DNA of 35,859 nt from an uncultured Eubacteriaceae bacterium (GCA_945867155.1 CAMBHL010000011.1:1-35859); one strand, 5' to 3'. Positions 20,771 through 28,738 are shown, numbered from the stretch's first letter. Translations and numbers: made by a program. Notes: generated by a model not told the origin, from the letters alone.

Positions 20771-22352
20771 GAACATCCTTCCTTTCTGTATGATGAAACC
20801 CAACGGACAGCCGCCAATACAGCTGCCGGAGTCCCAAAGTTCCTATAATCGCGTACACCGGGGCGTAGGTATACAAATACCGCGCCCGGGCCTCGAACAA
20901 AAGCTCGAAGACCGTCAAGCCGAGAATCGCTGCGATCAATATCATCGTCTCCTTGTCCGTCTCCTCGGATTCGGATCTAAACAACGCCCCTGCCGCAAAC
21001 AATCCCGAAAAAATCAATGTGATCCAGACCGTCTGTTTGAACGACAGGAAGTTCTTGTAATTCTTGCCCTTGGGCTTGATGACGCTGCGCACCCAGGGCG
21101 AGATCTCGTTATGGGCCCATTTGGGTTGATGCTGGAAGAAATCCCCTTCATCGTTCCAGCCAAAAGTGCCGTCATTGTAGTTGATGATCTGTTTCCGACA
21201 CAGATGCCAGAACAGCCCGTCAGGGCCGTAGGCCTCGAGGCGGATCTGAGCCTTTTCCAGATCGGCCTTGTTCCGGGCTTCGTTGGTCCTGAAATACCAG
21301 GTGTAGTTGTAATCTTCGGCCCTGTACACCCCGTCGCCGTGGGCTTTGTCGTTGAGGCCCATCATCAGGTAATGGGGCATGCCGATGGTCTGGCGGGGGT
21401 TGATTTTAAAATGCAGGGAAGGCTGCACCGCCTGGGTGTACAGCAGCATCCCCAGGGCAAAGCCCCCGGCCGCAAGGCCCAGGCGCAGCGCGACGCGCCC
21501 CAGCTTTTTAAAACTCCCACGGTAAAACAGCGAACACAATTCCACGAGCACCACGGCGATGAGCATAATCACCGTCTGGGGCTTGATGCGGTACCCGGCG
21601 AAGGCGGAAAGGCCCAAAAGCGCCCACCAGATAATTTTTGCCCAGGGTTTTGCCGTCTTGCCCGCCATCTGATAGCAGCGAATCGTCACCAGAGGAAAGA
21701 TAATGCCCGTGGCATCGGAATAAGCCACGATGATCCATGGGGTCAGCCCCGAGAGCAGCAGGGCGGCTAGATAAGCCATCCACGCGATTTTATGGTTTTT
21801 TGTGAGATCCAGGGTGACGGCGTACACGAGCCACAGGGACAGTACCCCGACGATAACCTGAAAGACCACCAAAGCGTACTCCAAATGGGTCATGCCGAAA
21901 GCCTTTCCAATCCGCAACACACCGGTGAAAAGCCAAACGATAAGCTGGTTGTTGGGGAACCACGAAAAGTAGTTATTGGGCAGGCGGGCGTAATGCTTGT
22001 AAAATTCCAAAAGGGCGGTAGATCTGACAATGCCAGCGTCCCATCCGGTGTTGAAATACCCGCCATAAGCTGCGTAAAGGTTAAAGACCAGAACTGCCGC
22101 CATGGAAAGAAAAAGTAAGATGCGGCCGTATCTGGCCAGAAAGGCATTAATGCCTCCCCCCCACCTGTGGTTCACAAAAAAAAGCAGCCCTGCGATCAAA
22201 AGGCCGATCATCAAATAGCCGCCGTTTTCCATGGGGAAGGGTTTCGCCGCCGCCACATGCCAGATGGCCGGCATGCCGAGCATCAAAAGCAGGGTGCCGC
22301 CCATTAGCAGCCCCCAGAACACCGATACGAATCTCTTCAATCCTTTATTCAA
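20337..22352 (-). CDS. GT-C-like membrane protein, C-terminus probably frameshifted
   Basis: About the first 515 residues form a polytopic protein of roughly 11-13 helices. After the first helices comes YFNTGWDAGIVRS, whose Asp matches the catalytic acid in the first outer loop of GT-C glycosyltransferases. It should take sugar from polyprenyl phosphate made by the next gene. The natural sequence appears to end near GLRQLYWRL. From about 20800 the frame continues for some 150 Arg/Pro/Gln-rich residues, overlapping the glycosyltransferase gene by 434 bases in another frame; that tail looks like shadow translation. Shifting frame by one base there gives a TGA at the glycosyltransferase ATG (ATGA). 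I chose TTG 22352 because GAGGG (22365-22361) precedes it; a TTG 15 bases upstream lacks a ribosome site. Confidence 0.75.
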   Translation of the reverse strand: MNKGLKRFVSVFWGLLMGGTLLLMLGMPAIWHVAAAKPFPMENGGYLMIGLLIAGLLFFVNHRWGGGINAFLARYGRILLFLSMAAVLVFNLYAAYGGYFNTGWDAGIVRSTALLEFYKHYARLPNNYFSWFPNNQLIVWLFTGVLRIGKAFGMTHLEYALVVFQVIVGVLSLWLVYAVTLDLTKNHKIAWMAYLAALLLSGLTPWIIVAYSDATGIIFPLVTIRCYQMAGKTAKPWAKIIWWALLGLSAFAGYRIKPQTVIMLIAVVLVELCSLFYRGSFKKLGRVALRLGLAAGGFALGMLLYTQAVQPSLHFKINPRQTIGMPHYLMMGLNDKAHGDGVYRAEDYNYTWYFRTNEARNKADLEKAQIRLEAYGPDGLFWHLCRKQIINYNDGTFGWNDEGDFFQHQPKWAHNEISPWVRSVIKPKGKNYKNFLSFKQTVWITLIFSGLFAAGALFRSESEETDKETMILIAAILGLTVFELLFEARARYLYTYAPVYAIIGTLGLRQLYWRLSVGFHHTERKDVHDSVQSGTGPVDRDSLLQRRSGAAGNGADVFEGSDPSGRGEKDQPRQPDSVRQRRVQGQDLAHHRSSVQKGRTLHRHRPEPQPRPSKRRARWSDGSERPLRHRHQHRLRRPGRYHRYGAHGRRLPRRLRYRIRGTVRPGQRHLV

Positions 22353-22388
22353 TGCGCTATCCCTCAATTTTTCTAAACGATCTTCTCA

Positions 22389-22417
22389 ATTATAGCGGCT
22401 TTCTTTAAGATCATCAA
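22389..22417 (-). promoter_or_regulatory. Strong sigma-A promoter of the glycosylation pair
   Basis: On the minus strand TTGATG (22417-22412), a 17-bp spacer and a perfect TATAAT (22394-22389). The predicted start is near 22382, 30 bases before the chosen TTG. Confidence 0.75.
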
Positions 22418-22423
22418 TAAATT

Positions 22424-23149
22424 TTACCTAAACTTAATTGAAAACCTGGATTTCTTCTCCAGCCGTTCAAGGCACCAGACAAATCCCCTGGCGCAGCGCT
22501 TGTCCGGATCTTTAAAGTGATTGCCCGGGTTCCACTCGAGCACCGCGGACACCTTTTGATCTTTTAAGATCTCGTGCTGCCTGCGGATGGCCGCTCCCAC
22601 CGTCGCCATCACGGGATTGCGGGTCTTCTCTTCCCGGCCACCGAGACTCAAATACACCGCGTCAGCTTTTGGGGTGCGGGCTCCCGCGTAGGCCAGCCAG
22701 TCCGGAAACCACACCGACGGTGACACCGCTGCAGCCGCCGCGAACCGGTCCGTCTGATAAATGCTCCACAGGGCGAAGAGCCCCGCCAGAGAGTAGCCCC
22801 CTAAAATAACCGGCACCTTTTCATCCAAAGCCAGTTTTTGAATCAAAGCCGGCAGCAGCGTCTCTTCGATTGTCGCCAGCGTCTGGGCCGCCCCGTCTCC
22901 AAAAGATTCGTCCCCGAACACCGGCGGCGCCGGCCACGGCGACAGGTCTTTGTCCCAATCCGCAACCCTGAAAGCCGCCAGGCCAAAAGACAGCGGCGCC
23001 CCATCGGCGATCAGCGCCGCTTCATTGTCCATCACCGCCAGATCGTGTTCGTCCGCCGGCTGGATCAAAAGCGCCGCCGGCGCCGCTTCCCCGGCATAGT
23101 ACGTGCAGGGCACCCCTGAAAAATCGAACGTCGTTTTGTTTAATGGCAT
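22424..23149 (-). CDS. Alpha/beta hydrolase-fold esterase
   Basis: A 241-residue protein of the esterase type related to IroE/Fes and YbbA-like hydrolases (PF00756 relatives). The nucleophile elbow GGYSLAGLFAL (Ser near residue 118) is clear, followed by AAVSPSVWFPDW, typical of this family. The catalytic His is probably in NPGNHFKDPDKR near residue 210. No signal peptide is present, so it is intracellular. The oxyanion region near the N-terminus (ALLIQPAD) is short. The substrate may be a small ester or a siderophore-like compound; neither is shown by neighbours. It is transcribed away from the aldehyde dehydrogenase gene, whose terminator lies 65 bases upstream of this start. Confidence 0.8.
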   Translation of the reverse strand: MPLNKTTFDFSGVPCTYYAGEAAPAALLIQPADEHDLAVMDNEAALIADGAPLSFGLAAFRVADWDKDLSPWPAPPVFGDESFGDGAAQTLATIEETLLPALIQKLALDEKVPVILGGYSLAGLFALWSIYQTDRFAAAAAVSPSVWFPDWLAYAGARTPKADAVYLSLGGREEKTRNPVMATVGAAIRRQHEILKDQKVSAVLEWNPGNHFKDPDKRCARGFVWCLERLEKKSRFSIKFR

Positions 23150-23214
23150 GTCTTTCTTCCCCTTTTAATTTTCGTAATAATTAAATTTTATACCAATCTT
23201 TAAACCCGGCGCAA

Positions 23215-23238
23215 CAAAAAACCCGCCTTTCGGCGGGC
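23215..23238 (-). terminator. Rho-independent terminator after aldehyde dehydrogenase
   Basis: On the minus strand CCCGCC (23237-23232), loop GAAA and GGCGGG (23227-23222) are followed by six T residues down to 23216. Confidence 0.9.
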
Positions 23239-23278
23239 TTAAATGAGATGTAAAGCTTGTTTGAACAGAGGTATGTGT

Positions 23279-24769
23279 TTATTTCAGCGGGAAGAATCCC
23301 GATGGGGCGTCGGAGAGGTTGATCATGATGTTTTTGCAGACGGTGTAGGCATCGAGAATGGCGAGGTCGGTTTCCCGGCCGATACCGGATTTCTTCACGC
23401 CGCCGAAGGGCGCCCCTGCCGGGATCATGTTGTAGGTGTTGACCCACATCCGGCCGGTTTCCACTTTTCGGGCAACCCGGAGGGCTTTGGTGATGTCCTT
23501 GGTCCAGACGCCGCCGCCGAGACCGTATTCGGAATCGTTGGCCAGGGCGATGACTTCGTCTTCGGTCTTGAAGCGGATGACGACCGCCACCGGCCCGAAG
23601 ATTTCTTCCTGAGCCACGCGCATGTCGTTGGTCACGTTCGTGATTAACGTCGGTTTGAAGAAGTTGCCCTTGGCCAGATCCCCTTCGGTGTTGGCTTCGC
23701 CGCCGGCGGCAATCGTCGCCCCTTCTGCCTTGGCAATGTCGATGTAGGACGCGATCTTCTTCACCTGGCCGGCGTTAATCTGGGAGCCGACCTGGGTTTC
23801 AGGGTCCAGAGGATCGCCCTGATTCACTTTTTCAAACTGATCCGCCAGTTTTGTGACAAATTCGTCGTAGATCCCGTCCTGAACGAAGATCCGGGAGCCG
23901 GCGCAGCACACCTGGCCCTGGTTGAACAGGATGCCCAGCTGGGCACCGTCGAGGGCCTGTTCCAGATTCGCGTCATCGAAAAAGATGTTCGCGCTCTTGC
24001 CGCCCAGTTCCAAAGTCGCCGGGATCAGTTTGTCCGCTGCCGCCTTCGCGACGCTGTAGCCCACTTCGGTGGAGCCTGTGAAGGCCAGTTTACGGACGTC
24101 CGGGTGATCCAGGAGGAATTGTCCGGAACGGGAGCCCTTGCCGCTGATGACGTTGATGACCCCGGCGGGTACCACATCTTTAATGAGATCCATGAGGACC
24201 AGGACGCTTAACGGGGTGGTCGACGAGGATTTGATCACCGTGCAGTCCCCGGCCGCTAGAACCGGCGCCAGTTTCCACGCTGCCATGAGGAACGGGAAGT
24301 TCCATGGGACGATCTGGCCGACGACGCCGATGGGTTCCCTGAGTTCGATGCTTAAGAGCCCGCCGTCCAGCACCGTGGCATGGCCTTTCTGGGTTCTGAT
24401 CGCCCCGGCAAAGTAGCGGAAATGTTCCGCCGCGTAGGGAATGTCGATGGTCAGGGTTTCCCGGATCGGTTTGCCGTTGTCCAGGGTTTCGACCCGGGCG
24501 AGCCATTCTTTGTTGGCTTCGATGATGCCCGCGATCTGGTCGAGAACCGCCGCCCGCTGTCCGGGTTCGGTGTCCCGCCAGGCCGGGAAGGCTTTCCACG
24601 CCGCCTGCACCGCATCATCGACATCTTCTTTAGTCGCTTCGGCAACTTCAGCGAGGACATCGCCGGTCGCCGGATTGGTGACTTTAAAATAGGCCTGATC
24701 TGAAGACGGTCTGAAGGCGCCGTCGATAAACAGTCCGTATTGTGCTTTTAAGGTGTTTTGTGCTGTCAT
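23279..24769 (-). CDS. NAD(P)-dependent aldehyde dehydrogenase
   Basis: A 496-residue aldehyde dehydrogenase (PF00171), oxidising an aldehyde to the carboxylic acid in the cytoplasm. Motifs in order: VPWNFPFLMAAWKLAPVLAA (Asn near residue 155 for the oxyanion), FTGSTEVGYSV (cofactor loop), LELGGKSANIFF (general-base Glu) and GQVCCAGSR (catalytic Cys near residue 290), then EIFGPVAVV. Length is normal. The start ATG 24769 follows AAGGAG; an upstream in-frame ATG at 24802 lies beyond the predicted transcription start. The gene diverges from a MocR-type regulator through overlapping promoters, so control by that regulator is likely. The substrate is unclear; members of this group act on betaine, aromatic or short-chain aldehydes. 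Confidence 0.94.
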   Translation of the reverse strand: MTAQNTLKAQYGLFIDGAFRPSSDQAYFKVTNPATGDVLAEVAEATKEDVDDAVQAAWKAFPAWRDTEPGQRAAVLDQIAGIIEANKEWLARVETLDNGKPIRETLTIDIPYAAEHFRYFAGAIRTQKGHATVLDGGLLSIELREPIGVVGQIVPWNFPFLMAAWKLAPVLAAGDCTVIKSSSTTPLSVLVLMDLIKDVVPAGVINVISGKGSRSGQFLLDHPDVRKLAFTGSTEVGYSVAKAAADKLIPATLELGGKSANIFFDDANLEQALDGAQLGILFNQGQVCCAGSRIFVQDGIYDEFVTKLADQFEKVNQGDPLDPETQVGSQINAGQVKKIASYIDIAKAEGATIAAGGEANTEGDLAKGNFFKPTLITNVTNDMRVAQEEIFGPVAVVIRFKTEDEVIALANDSEYGLGGGVWTKDITKALRVARKVETGRMWVNTYNMIPAGAPFGGVKKSGIGRETDLAILDAYTVCKNIMINLSDAPSGFFPLK

Positions 24770-24795
24770 TTGAATGTCTCCTTGCTGAAAATTTA

Positions 24796-24824
24796 ATGAC
24801 ATTATGCCCCCAATCTGATATGAT
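24796..24824 (+). promoter_or_regulatory. Promoter of the MocR regulator
   Basis: ATGACA (24796-24801), a 17-bp spacer and TATGAT (24819-24824). It overlaps almost completely with the opposite promoter at 24801-24829. Confidence 0.6.
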
Positions 24825-24829
24825 GATAA
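24801..24829 (-). promoter_or_regulatory. Promoter of the aldehyde dehydrogenase
   Basis: On the minus strand TTATCA (24829-24824), a 17-bp spacer and CATAAT (24806-24801). The -10 of each promoter touches the -35 of the other, so only one can be occupied at a time. TGATA repeats at 24816 and 24824 may be part of a regulator site. Confidence 0.5.
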
Positions 24830-24862
24830 GACTCAGATCATTTTAATTTTAAGGTACCAGAT

Positions 24863-26257
24863 ATGCTCAACTACGATTTAACCCAACGGGGGGATACCCC
24901 TTTATACCGCTATCTCTATTCCTGCATCCGGAAAGACATCGAAACCGGTGCCCTGGCCGCAGACACCCGTCTGCCGAGCAAGCGCCGTCTCGCCGACGCC
25001 CTGGACATCAGCGTCAACACTGTCATGACGGCCTACGACCTCCTCGTCGCCGAAGGCTTCGTGTACACCGCCGAAAAGAAGGGCTATTACGTCAGCCGGC
25101 TCAATTACCAGGCGCCGAAAAAAAAGGCCCGGCCGCCGAAAGCAGCCGAGCCTGAAGAACGCGCCTGGTTCATGGATTTTCGCGCCGGGCACGCGCCTTT
25201 GGATCTCTTTCCCACCAGCCTGTGGGCCAAATGCATGCGGGAGGCCATCAGCGCTGCGGACAGCCTGTACACCACCGTGTCCTGGAAGGGCCTCGCCGCC
25301 CTGCGCAACGCCATCGCGGCGGAACTGGCGAACCACCGGGGCATGACGGACGTCTCCCCGGAACAGATCGTCATTGGCGCCGGCACCGAATACCTCTACG
25401 GCCGGCTCCTGGAAATCCTCGGCCCCGGCATCACCATCGCCGGGGCGGACACCGGGGCGTCGAAGTTCGCCCAGATCGCCGCCAACCACGGCGACCACTG
25501 GTGCTACATCCCCGTAGACGAAAAAAACATGCGGGCCGACCTCATCTCTGAGCTTCCCGTCGACGCCGTCCACCTCTCTCCGGCGAACCTCTTTCCCTAC
25601 GGGCGGAGCATGCCCATTGACCGGCGCATCGCCTTTTTTGAATGGGCCAACGCCACCCCGGGCCGGTGGATTATCGAGGACAACTACGACGCGGAATTCT
25701 GTTTCGGCCCCGCCGTCTGGCGGTCCATGTTTTCCGAAGACGCCCACGAAAAAGTCATCTACCTCAACACGTTCTCCAAAACCATGGTGCCCACCCTGCG
25801 CATCAGCTTCATGGTGCTGCCTGAGGCCCTTTTGAAGCGCTACGAAGAGACGGTGAGCTTCTACACCTGCACCGTGTCCAGCTTCGAGCAGTACGCCCTG
25901 GCCCTGTTCATCGAGCGGGGCTATTACGAACGGCATCTGCTCCGGCTGCTCCACCACTACCGAAAGCTCCGGGCCGCGATCCTCGACGAGATTCAGCAGC
26001 ATACGGTGCTGTCCCAAATCATCACCGTGGAAAATTCCGACGCCGGCACCCATTTTCTCATGACCGCGCGCACGGCGCTCACCGAAGCCGAAATCCGCGC
26101 CCGGGCCGAATCCCGGTCCCTGCGCTTCCACTTTTTCCACCCGGTGTACCCGAACGCCCGCCCCGGAGAAGTGCGGTTCATCATCAACTTCGCTGCCATC
26201 GACGAAAGCCGGATGCACGAAGTCTTTGCGCGGTTAGGGGCGGTGTTTGACGGGTGA
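24863..26257 (+). CDS. MocR family regulator (GntR HTH plus aminotransferase)
   Basis: A 464-residue protein of the MocR/PdxR class. Residues 10-75 are a GntR winged helix: LPSKRRLADALDISVNTVMT is the recognition region. The rest (about 105-460) is a fold-type I aminotransferase domain that binds pyridoxal phosphate as an effector. EDNYDAEFCF is the PLP-pyridine Asp region, and NTFSKTMVPTLRISFMV contains the Schiff-base Lys. Start ATG 24863 has AAGG upstream. It diverges from the aldehyde dehydrogenase gene with overlapping promoters, suggesting that it controls that gene and itself; MocR proteins often regulate vitamin B6, GABA or amine pathways. Its last 24 bases overlap the end of the convergent ADP-ribosylglycohydrolase gene. 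Confidence 0.92.
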   Translation: MLNYDLTQRGDTPLYRYLYSCIRKDIETGALAADTRLPSKRRLADALDISVNTVMTAYDLLVAEGFVYTAEKKGYYVSRLNYQAPKKKARPPKAAEPEERAWFMDFRAGHAPLDLFPTSLWAKCMREAISAADSLYTTVSWKGLAALRNAIAAELANHRGMTDVSPEQIVIGAGTEYLYGRLLEILGPGITIAGADTGASKFAQIAANHGDHWCYIPVDEKNMRADLISELPVDAVHLSPANLFPYGRSMPIDRRIAFFEWANATPGRWIIEDNYDAEFCFGPAVWRSMFSEDAHEKVIYLNTFSKTMVPTLRISFMVLPEALLKRYEETVSFYTCTVSSFEQYALALFIERGYYERHLLRLLHHYRKLRAAILDEIQQHTVLSQIITVENSDAGTHFLMTARTALTEAEIRARAESRSLRFHFFHPVYPNARPGEVRFIINFAAIDESRMHEVFARLGAVFDG

Positions 26258-27049
26258 GCGCCGCACTTTTTCAAACCGGTCCACCACCGCGAGCATGTCT
26301 TCGGGTAGGCGGCTGCGGCAGGCGGCGATGAGATTGTCCGGCACGCCGAAATAGGCTTCGGCGATGCTTCCGGCGATGCAGCCCTGGGTATCGGCGTCGC
26401 CGCCGAGGGACACGGCATTGCGGATCGCGTCCTCAGTGTCCGTGCTGTCCAGAAAGGCGATGAGCGCTTCGGGCACCGAACCCTGACAGGTCTCGTCGAA
26501 GCGGTAACCCGGCCGGATCGCACTGCAGGAATTCGACAGGTCGTAGCCGAACAGCGCTGTGATCTGATCTTTGATCTCAGCCTTTGAGCACCCGGTCCGG
26601 GCCAGATAAATGGCCGTCGCGACCGCTTCAGCCCCTTTGATCCCTTCGGGATGGTTGTGGGTCACTTCGGCGGTGAGTCCGGCATAGGCCCGGGTTTCGT
26701 CCAAGGTGCCGTACAGCCACCCTGCCGGAGACACCCGCATGGCCGAGCCGTTGCCGAAACTGTTGTAGGGTTCTTCATTGTCCCCCATGAGCCAGCCGAG
26801 AAAACGGCCGCCGTAGCCGCCGTCGGGGTAGCGCCGGCCCCAGGTTTTCATGCTGGCGACGAGCCGCTTTTTTACATCTTCCGGCGAAGCCCCAACCCCT
26901 GCATCGATCAAAACGTCGGCCACGGCGACGGTCATCACCGAATCGTCCGTGAACCGGGAGGCTTTCGAAAATAACGGAAAATCTTTTGTTTTGATCGGAC
27001 TGAACTCATAGGGGGCGCCGATCATGTCCCCGAGCAGTGCACCGTACAT
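26234..27049 (-). CDS. ADP-ribosylglycohydrolase family protein
   Basis: A 271-residue all-helical hydrolase of the DraG/ARH family (PF03747), removing ADP-ribose from proteins or cleaving related N-glycosides. Metal-site motifs are present: GDMIGAPYEF at the N-terminus, RFTDDSVMT (TDD pair, about residue 33), GNGSAMR (about 99), THNHPEG (about 130) and SLGGDADTQG (about 225), which supplies the last ligands. It is complete. Start ATG 27049 is preceded by GAGGAAGATGGC. Its 3' end overlaps the MocR gene by 24 bases in the convergent sense. No partner ADP-ribosyltransferase is in the window, so the target is unknown; a role in NAD metabolism alongside the nearby nicotinamidase-like gene is possible. 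Confidence 0.92.
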   Translation of the reverse strand: MYGALLGDMIGAPYEFSPIKTKDFPLFSKASRFTDDSVMTVAVADVLIDAGVGASPEDVKKRLVASMKTWGRRYPDGGYGGRFLGWLMGDNEEPYNSFGNGSAMRVSPAGWLYGTLDETRAYAGLTAEVTHNHPEGIKGAEAVATAIYLARTGCSKAEIKDQITALFGYDLSNSCSAIRPGYRFDETCQGSVPEALIAFLDSTDTEDAIRNAVSLGGDADTQGCIAGSIAEAYFGVPDNLIAACRSRLPEDMLAVVDRFEKVRRSPVKHRP

Positions 27050-27125
27050 GCCATCTTCCTCCTGTATCGTTTCTTTGACTTTACCCTATCTAAATTTACC
27101 GATATATCAATAATTTCTTAAAAAT

Positions 27126-27650
27126 TTACGAAAGTCCTTGAATCTGGCACGAGGCCATGGTTTCCAGCGCTGCTGCGTGTTTGGCCGGGGTCACGCCGGC
27201 GCAGCAGGCCGGATCGACCGAGATTTTCGTTTCGGGCAGCACGGCCTTGAGGAGCAACGCGTTGGACACGACGCAGATGTCGGTGCACAGCCCCACGAGC
27301 TCGATTTCCAACGCTTCTTTTTCGGCCATGCTGCGTACCGCTTCAGCCAGGGCGGCAGAGCCGAAGGTCGGCTTGTCGAAGAGGTGATCTTCAGGAATCA
27401 GGGGCGCCACGGCGTCACAAAGCTGCCAGCCCGCGGTGCCTTTCACGCAGTGGGGCACCGGCAGGTAATGGCCTTCCTGGGTGTCGAGATAATTTTCCGG
27501 GTGGGTGTCCCGGGTGCCGTACACGTTTTCCCGGGGATAGGTCTTGATTTTGTCCACGACCTTCGGGACGATGGCCTGGGCTTCCTTCGTGCCCAAGGCC
27601 CCGTCGATGAAGTCGTTCTGCATGTCGATGACGATTAAAATGCTGCGCAT
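27126..27650 (-). CDS. Isochorismatase/nicotinamidase family cysteine hydrolase
   Basis: A 174-residue cysteine hydrolase (PF00857). The catalytic triad is visible: Asp in VIDMQNDF (residue 9), Lys in CVKGTAGW (about 69) and Cys in GLCTDICVVSNA (about 129), with the cis-peptide before it. A metal site as in nicotinamidases is plausible from GTRDTHPENY (about 47-56). Nicotinamidase (nicotinamide to nicotinate) is the most likely activity, but other amides are possible. I chose ATG 27650, which follows AAGGAGGTG; the frame is open further upstream but without a ribosome site. It lies on the same strand as the ADP-ribosylglycohydrolase gene, 76 bases upstream of it, and both fit NAD turnover. 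Confidence 0.9.
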   Translation of the reverse strand: MRSILIVIDMQNDFIDGALGTKEAQAIVPKVVDKIKTYPRENVYGTRDTHPENYLDTQEGHYLPVPHCVKGTAGWQLCDAVAPLIPEDHLFDKPTFGSAALAEAVRSMAEKEALEIELVGLCTDICVVSNALLLKAVLPETKISVDPACCAGVTPAKHAAALETMASCQIQGLS

Positions 27651-27803
27651 GGCTGCACCTCCTTTTTGATTGTATTTTACCATATTTGAGCCTGCCTGAT
27701 TTTCATTTACTTTTAACTTTATAGTGCCCGCCGATTTAACACGCATGAGATAAATTTAAAACAAAAGCTTAAAAGAATTTGAATGATCCAAAGGAGATGC
27801 CCT

Positions 27804-28310
27804 ATGAAACCTCTAATCTCATCTCACCTGTCCCGGCGGTTTTATCTCGCCGCCGTCCTGATTGCGACCCTAGCACTTTTTTTCATGATGATGCCGGTGC
27901 ACGCCAAGGGCACCCCGGTGATCACCGACGTCCAGATGTACGCCAACGGCAAGGCGCTGAACCTCAGCAGCGGTGAAGCCGTCAGCCTCGCCACCGGCAG
28001 CACGCTGTCTGTGAAAGTTTTCGGCAAAGACAGCCGCAACGACACGAATCAGTTCACGTGGCAGTGGTACAAAGGCAAGAACCCCAACGCCGGCGCAGCC
28101 CCCGTCAGCACCGACGACCGGTACACCCTGCCGAGATCCGAAAGCGGCAGACAGACCTACACCGTCATTTACGGAGACAAGCGCGACGGCTCGTCATACA
28201 CCTGTACGGTGAACGCCAGGATCGGCGCGAAACCCGCTGGAATCAAAAAAGCAACCCGCTTCAAAATCGCATCGACCGCCTTTTCCCTGCCTCGTTTCGG
28301 CACTCACTGA
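27804..28310 (+). CDS. Small secreted protein, Ig-like
   Basis: A 168-residue protein with a clear signal peptide: a basic start, the hydrophobic core FYLAAVLIATLALFFMM and a cleavage site after VHA (about residue 34). The mature part has the spacing of a bacterial immunoglobulin-like domain: alternating beta-strand residues, the central WQWYKGKNPN (about 84-93), and ending YTVIYGDKRDGSSYTCTV, which resembles the last two strands of an Ig fold. I do not know a named family. It has no sortase signal or anchor. ATG 27804 follows AAAGGAGATG. A terminator lies 19 bases after the stop, so it is monocistronic. Confidence 0.75.
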   Translation: MKPLISSHLSRRFYLAAVLIATLALFFMMMPVHAKGTPVITDVQMYANGKALNLSSGEAVSLATGSTLSVKVFGKDSRNDTNQFTWQWYKGKNPNAGAAPVSTDDRYTLPRSESGRQTYTVIYGDKRDGSSYTCTVNARIGAKPAGIKKATRFKIASTAFSLPRFGTH

Positions 28311-28328
28311 ATTCTTATGCTCTTTTAG

Positions 28329-28352
28329 CCAGGCTGTAAGGCCTGGTTTTTT
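28329..28352 (+). terminator. Rho-independent terminator of the secreted-protein gene
   Basis: CCAGGC (28329-28334), loop TGTAAG, GCCTGG (28341-28346) and six T residues (28347-28352). Confidence 0.85.
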
Positions 28353-28368
28353 GCTCGAATTTGATATA

Positions 28369-28615
28369 ATAAATAAATTAACAATTTTAAAAGATGCCAA
28401 AGTCTGGTATCTTGCTACCGTCGATAAAGACGGCAATCCCCCAAGTGCGTCCCTTCGGTGCCCAGAACGTCTTTGAAGGCAAGCTCTACATCCAGACCGG
28501 TCTAAAGAAAAAAGTGGCGAAACAGCTGCTGGCCCATCCCCGCGTCGCCATCACCGGCATGGTCGGTCTTAGCTGCATCGGCGCTGGCTACAATAGCCTG
28601 CTGAAAAAAAACTAA
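28369..28615 (+). pseudogene. Relic of a pyridoxamine 5'-phosphate oxidase-like gene
   Basis: Reading from 28369, the frame gives ILKDAKVWYLATVDKDGNP. After a run of five C residues (28438-28442) the match continues one frame later as QVRPFGAQNVFEGKLYIQTG, and then KKKVAKQLLAHPRVAITGMVG. Joined, this is the N-terminal half of a PNPOx-like flavin-binding protein (PF01243). One extra C in the run explains the frameshift. There is no start codon or ribosome site before it, and after GMVG the sequence becomes unrelated and stops at TAA 28613-28615. The gene is therefore broken at both ends and in the middle. Confidence 0.8.
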
Positions 28616-28636
28616 ATTTGACAGTTACTTATCCGT

Positions 28637-28672
28637 ATCGTTCACGAAAGAAACGATTACAACTGCTATAAT
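28637..28672 (+). promoter_or_regulatory. Promoter of the lactaldehyde reductase-like gene with inverted repeat
   Basis: A perfect TATAAT stands at 28667-28672 with no good -35 at normal spacing. ATCGTT (28637-28642) and AACGAT (28652-28657) form an inverted repeat with a nine-base centre over the expected -35 zone, suggesting a regulator site. The predicted start is near 28679. Confidence 0.5.
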
Positions 28673-28688
28673 AAGAGAAATTAGATTT

Positions 28689-28720
28689 GTAATCCTTTAA
28701 CCATGCTTAATAAGGATTAC
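28689..28720 (+). other. 5' leader hairpin before the lactaldehyde reductase-like gene
   Basis: GTAATCCTT (28689-28697) pairs perfectly with AAGGATTAC (28712-28720) around a 14-base loop. It begins about ten bases after the predicted transcription start and ends just before the ribosome site AGAGGAGGG. It may protect the mRNA or gate translation. Confidence 0.6.
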
Positions 28721-28738
28721 AAGAGGAGGGTAAATATT

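Noticed and set aside
19712..21770. Two long plus-strand frames (378 and 337 codons)
   Set aside because: They lie opposite the glycosyltransferase and membrane-protein genes and encode low-information, His/Val- or Gln/Arg-rich sequence.
24902..26218. 438-codon minus-strand frame
   Set aside because: Opposite-strand shadow of the MocR regulator; no domain and no ribosome site.
28630..28665. Rex or CcpA (cre) site before the lactaldehyde reductase-like gene
   Set aside because: The inverted repeat does not fit TTGTTAA-N4-TTAACAA, and the cre-like match lacks key positions; only an unnamed operator is supported.
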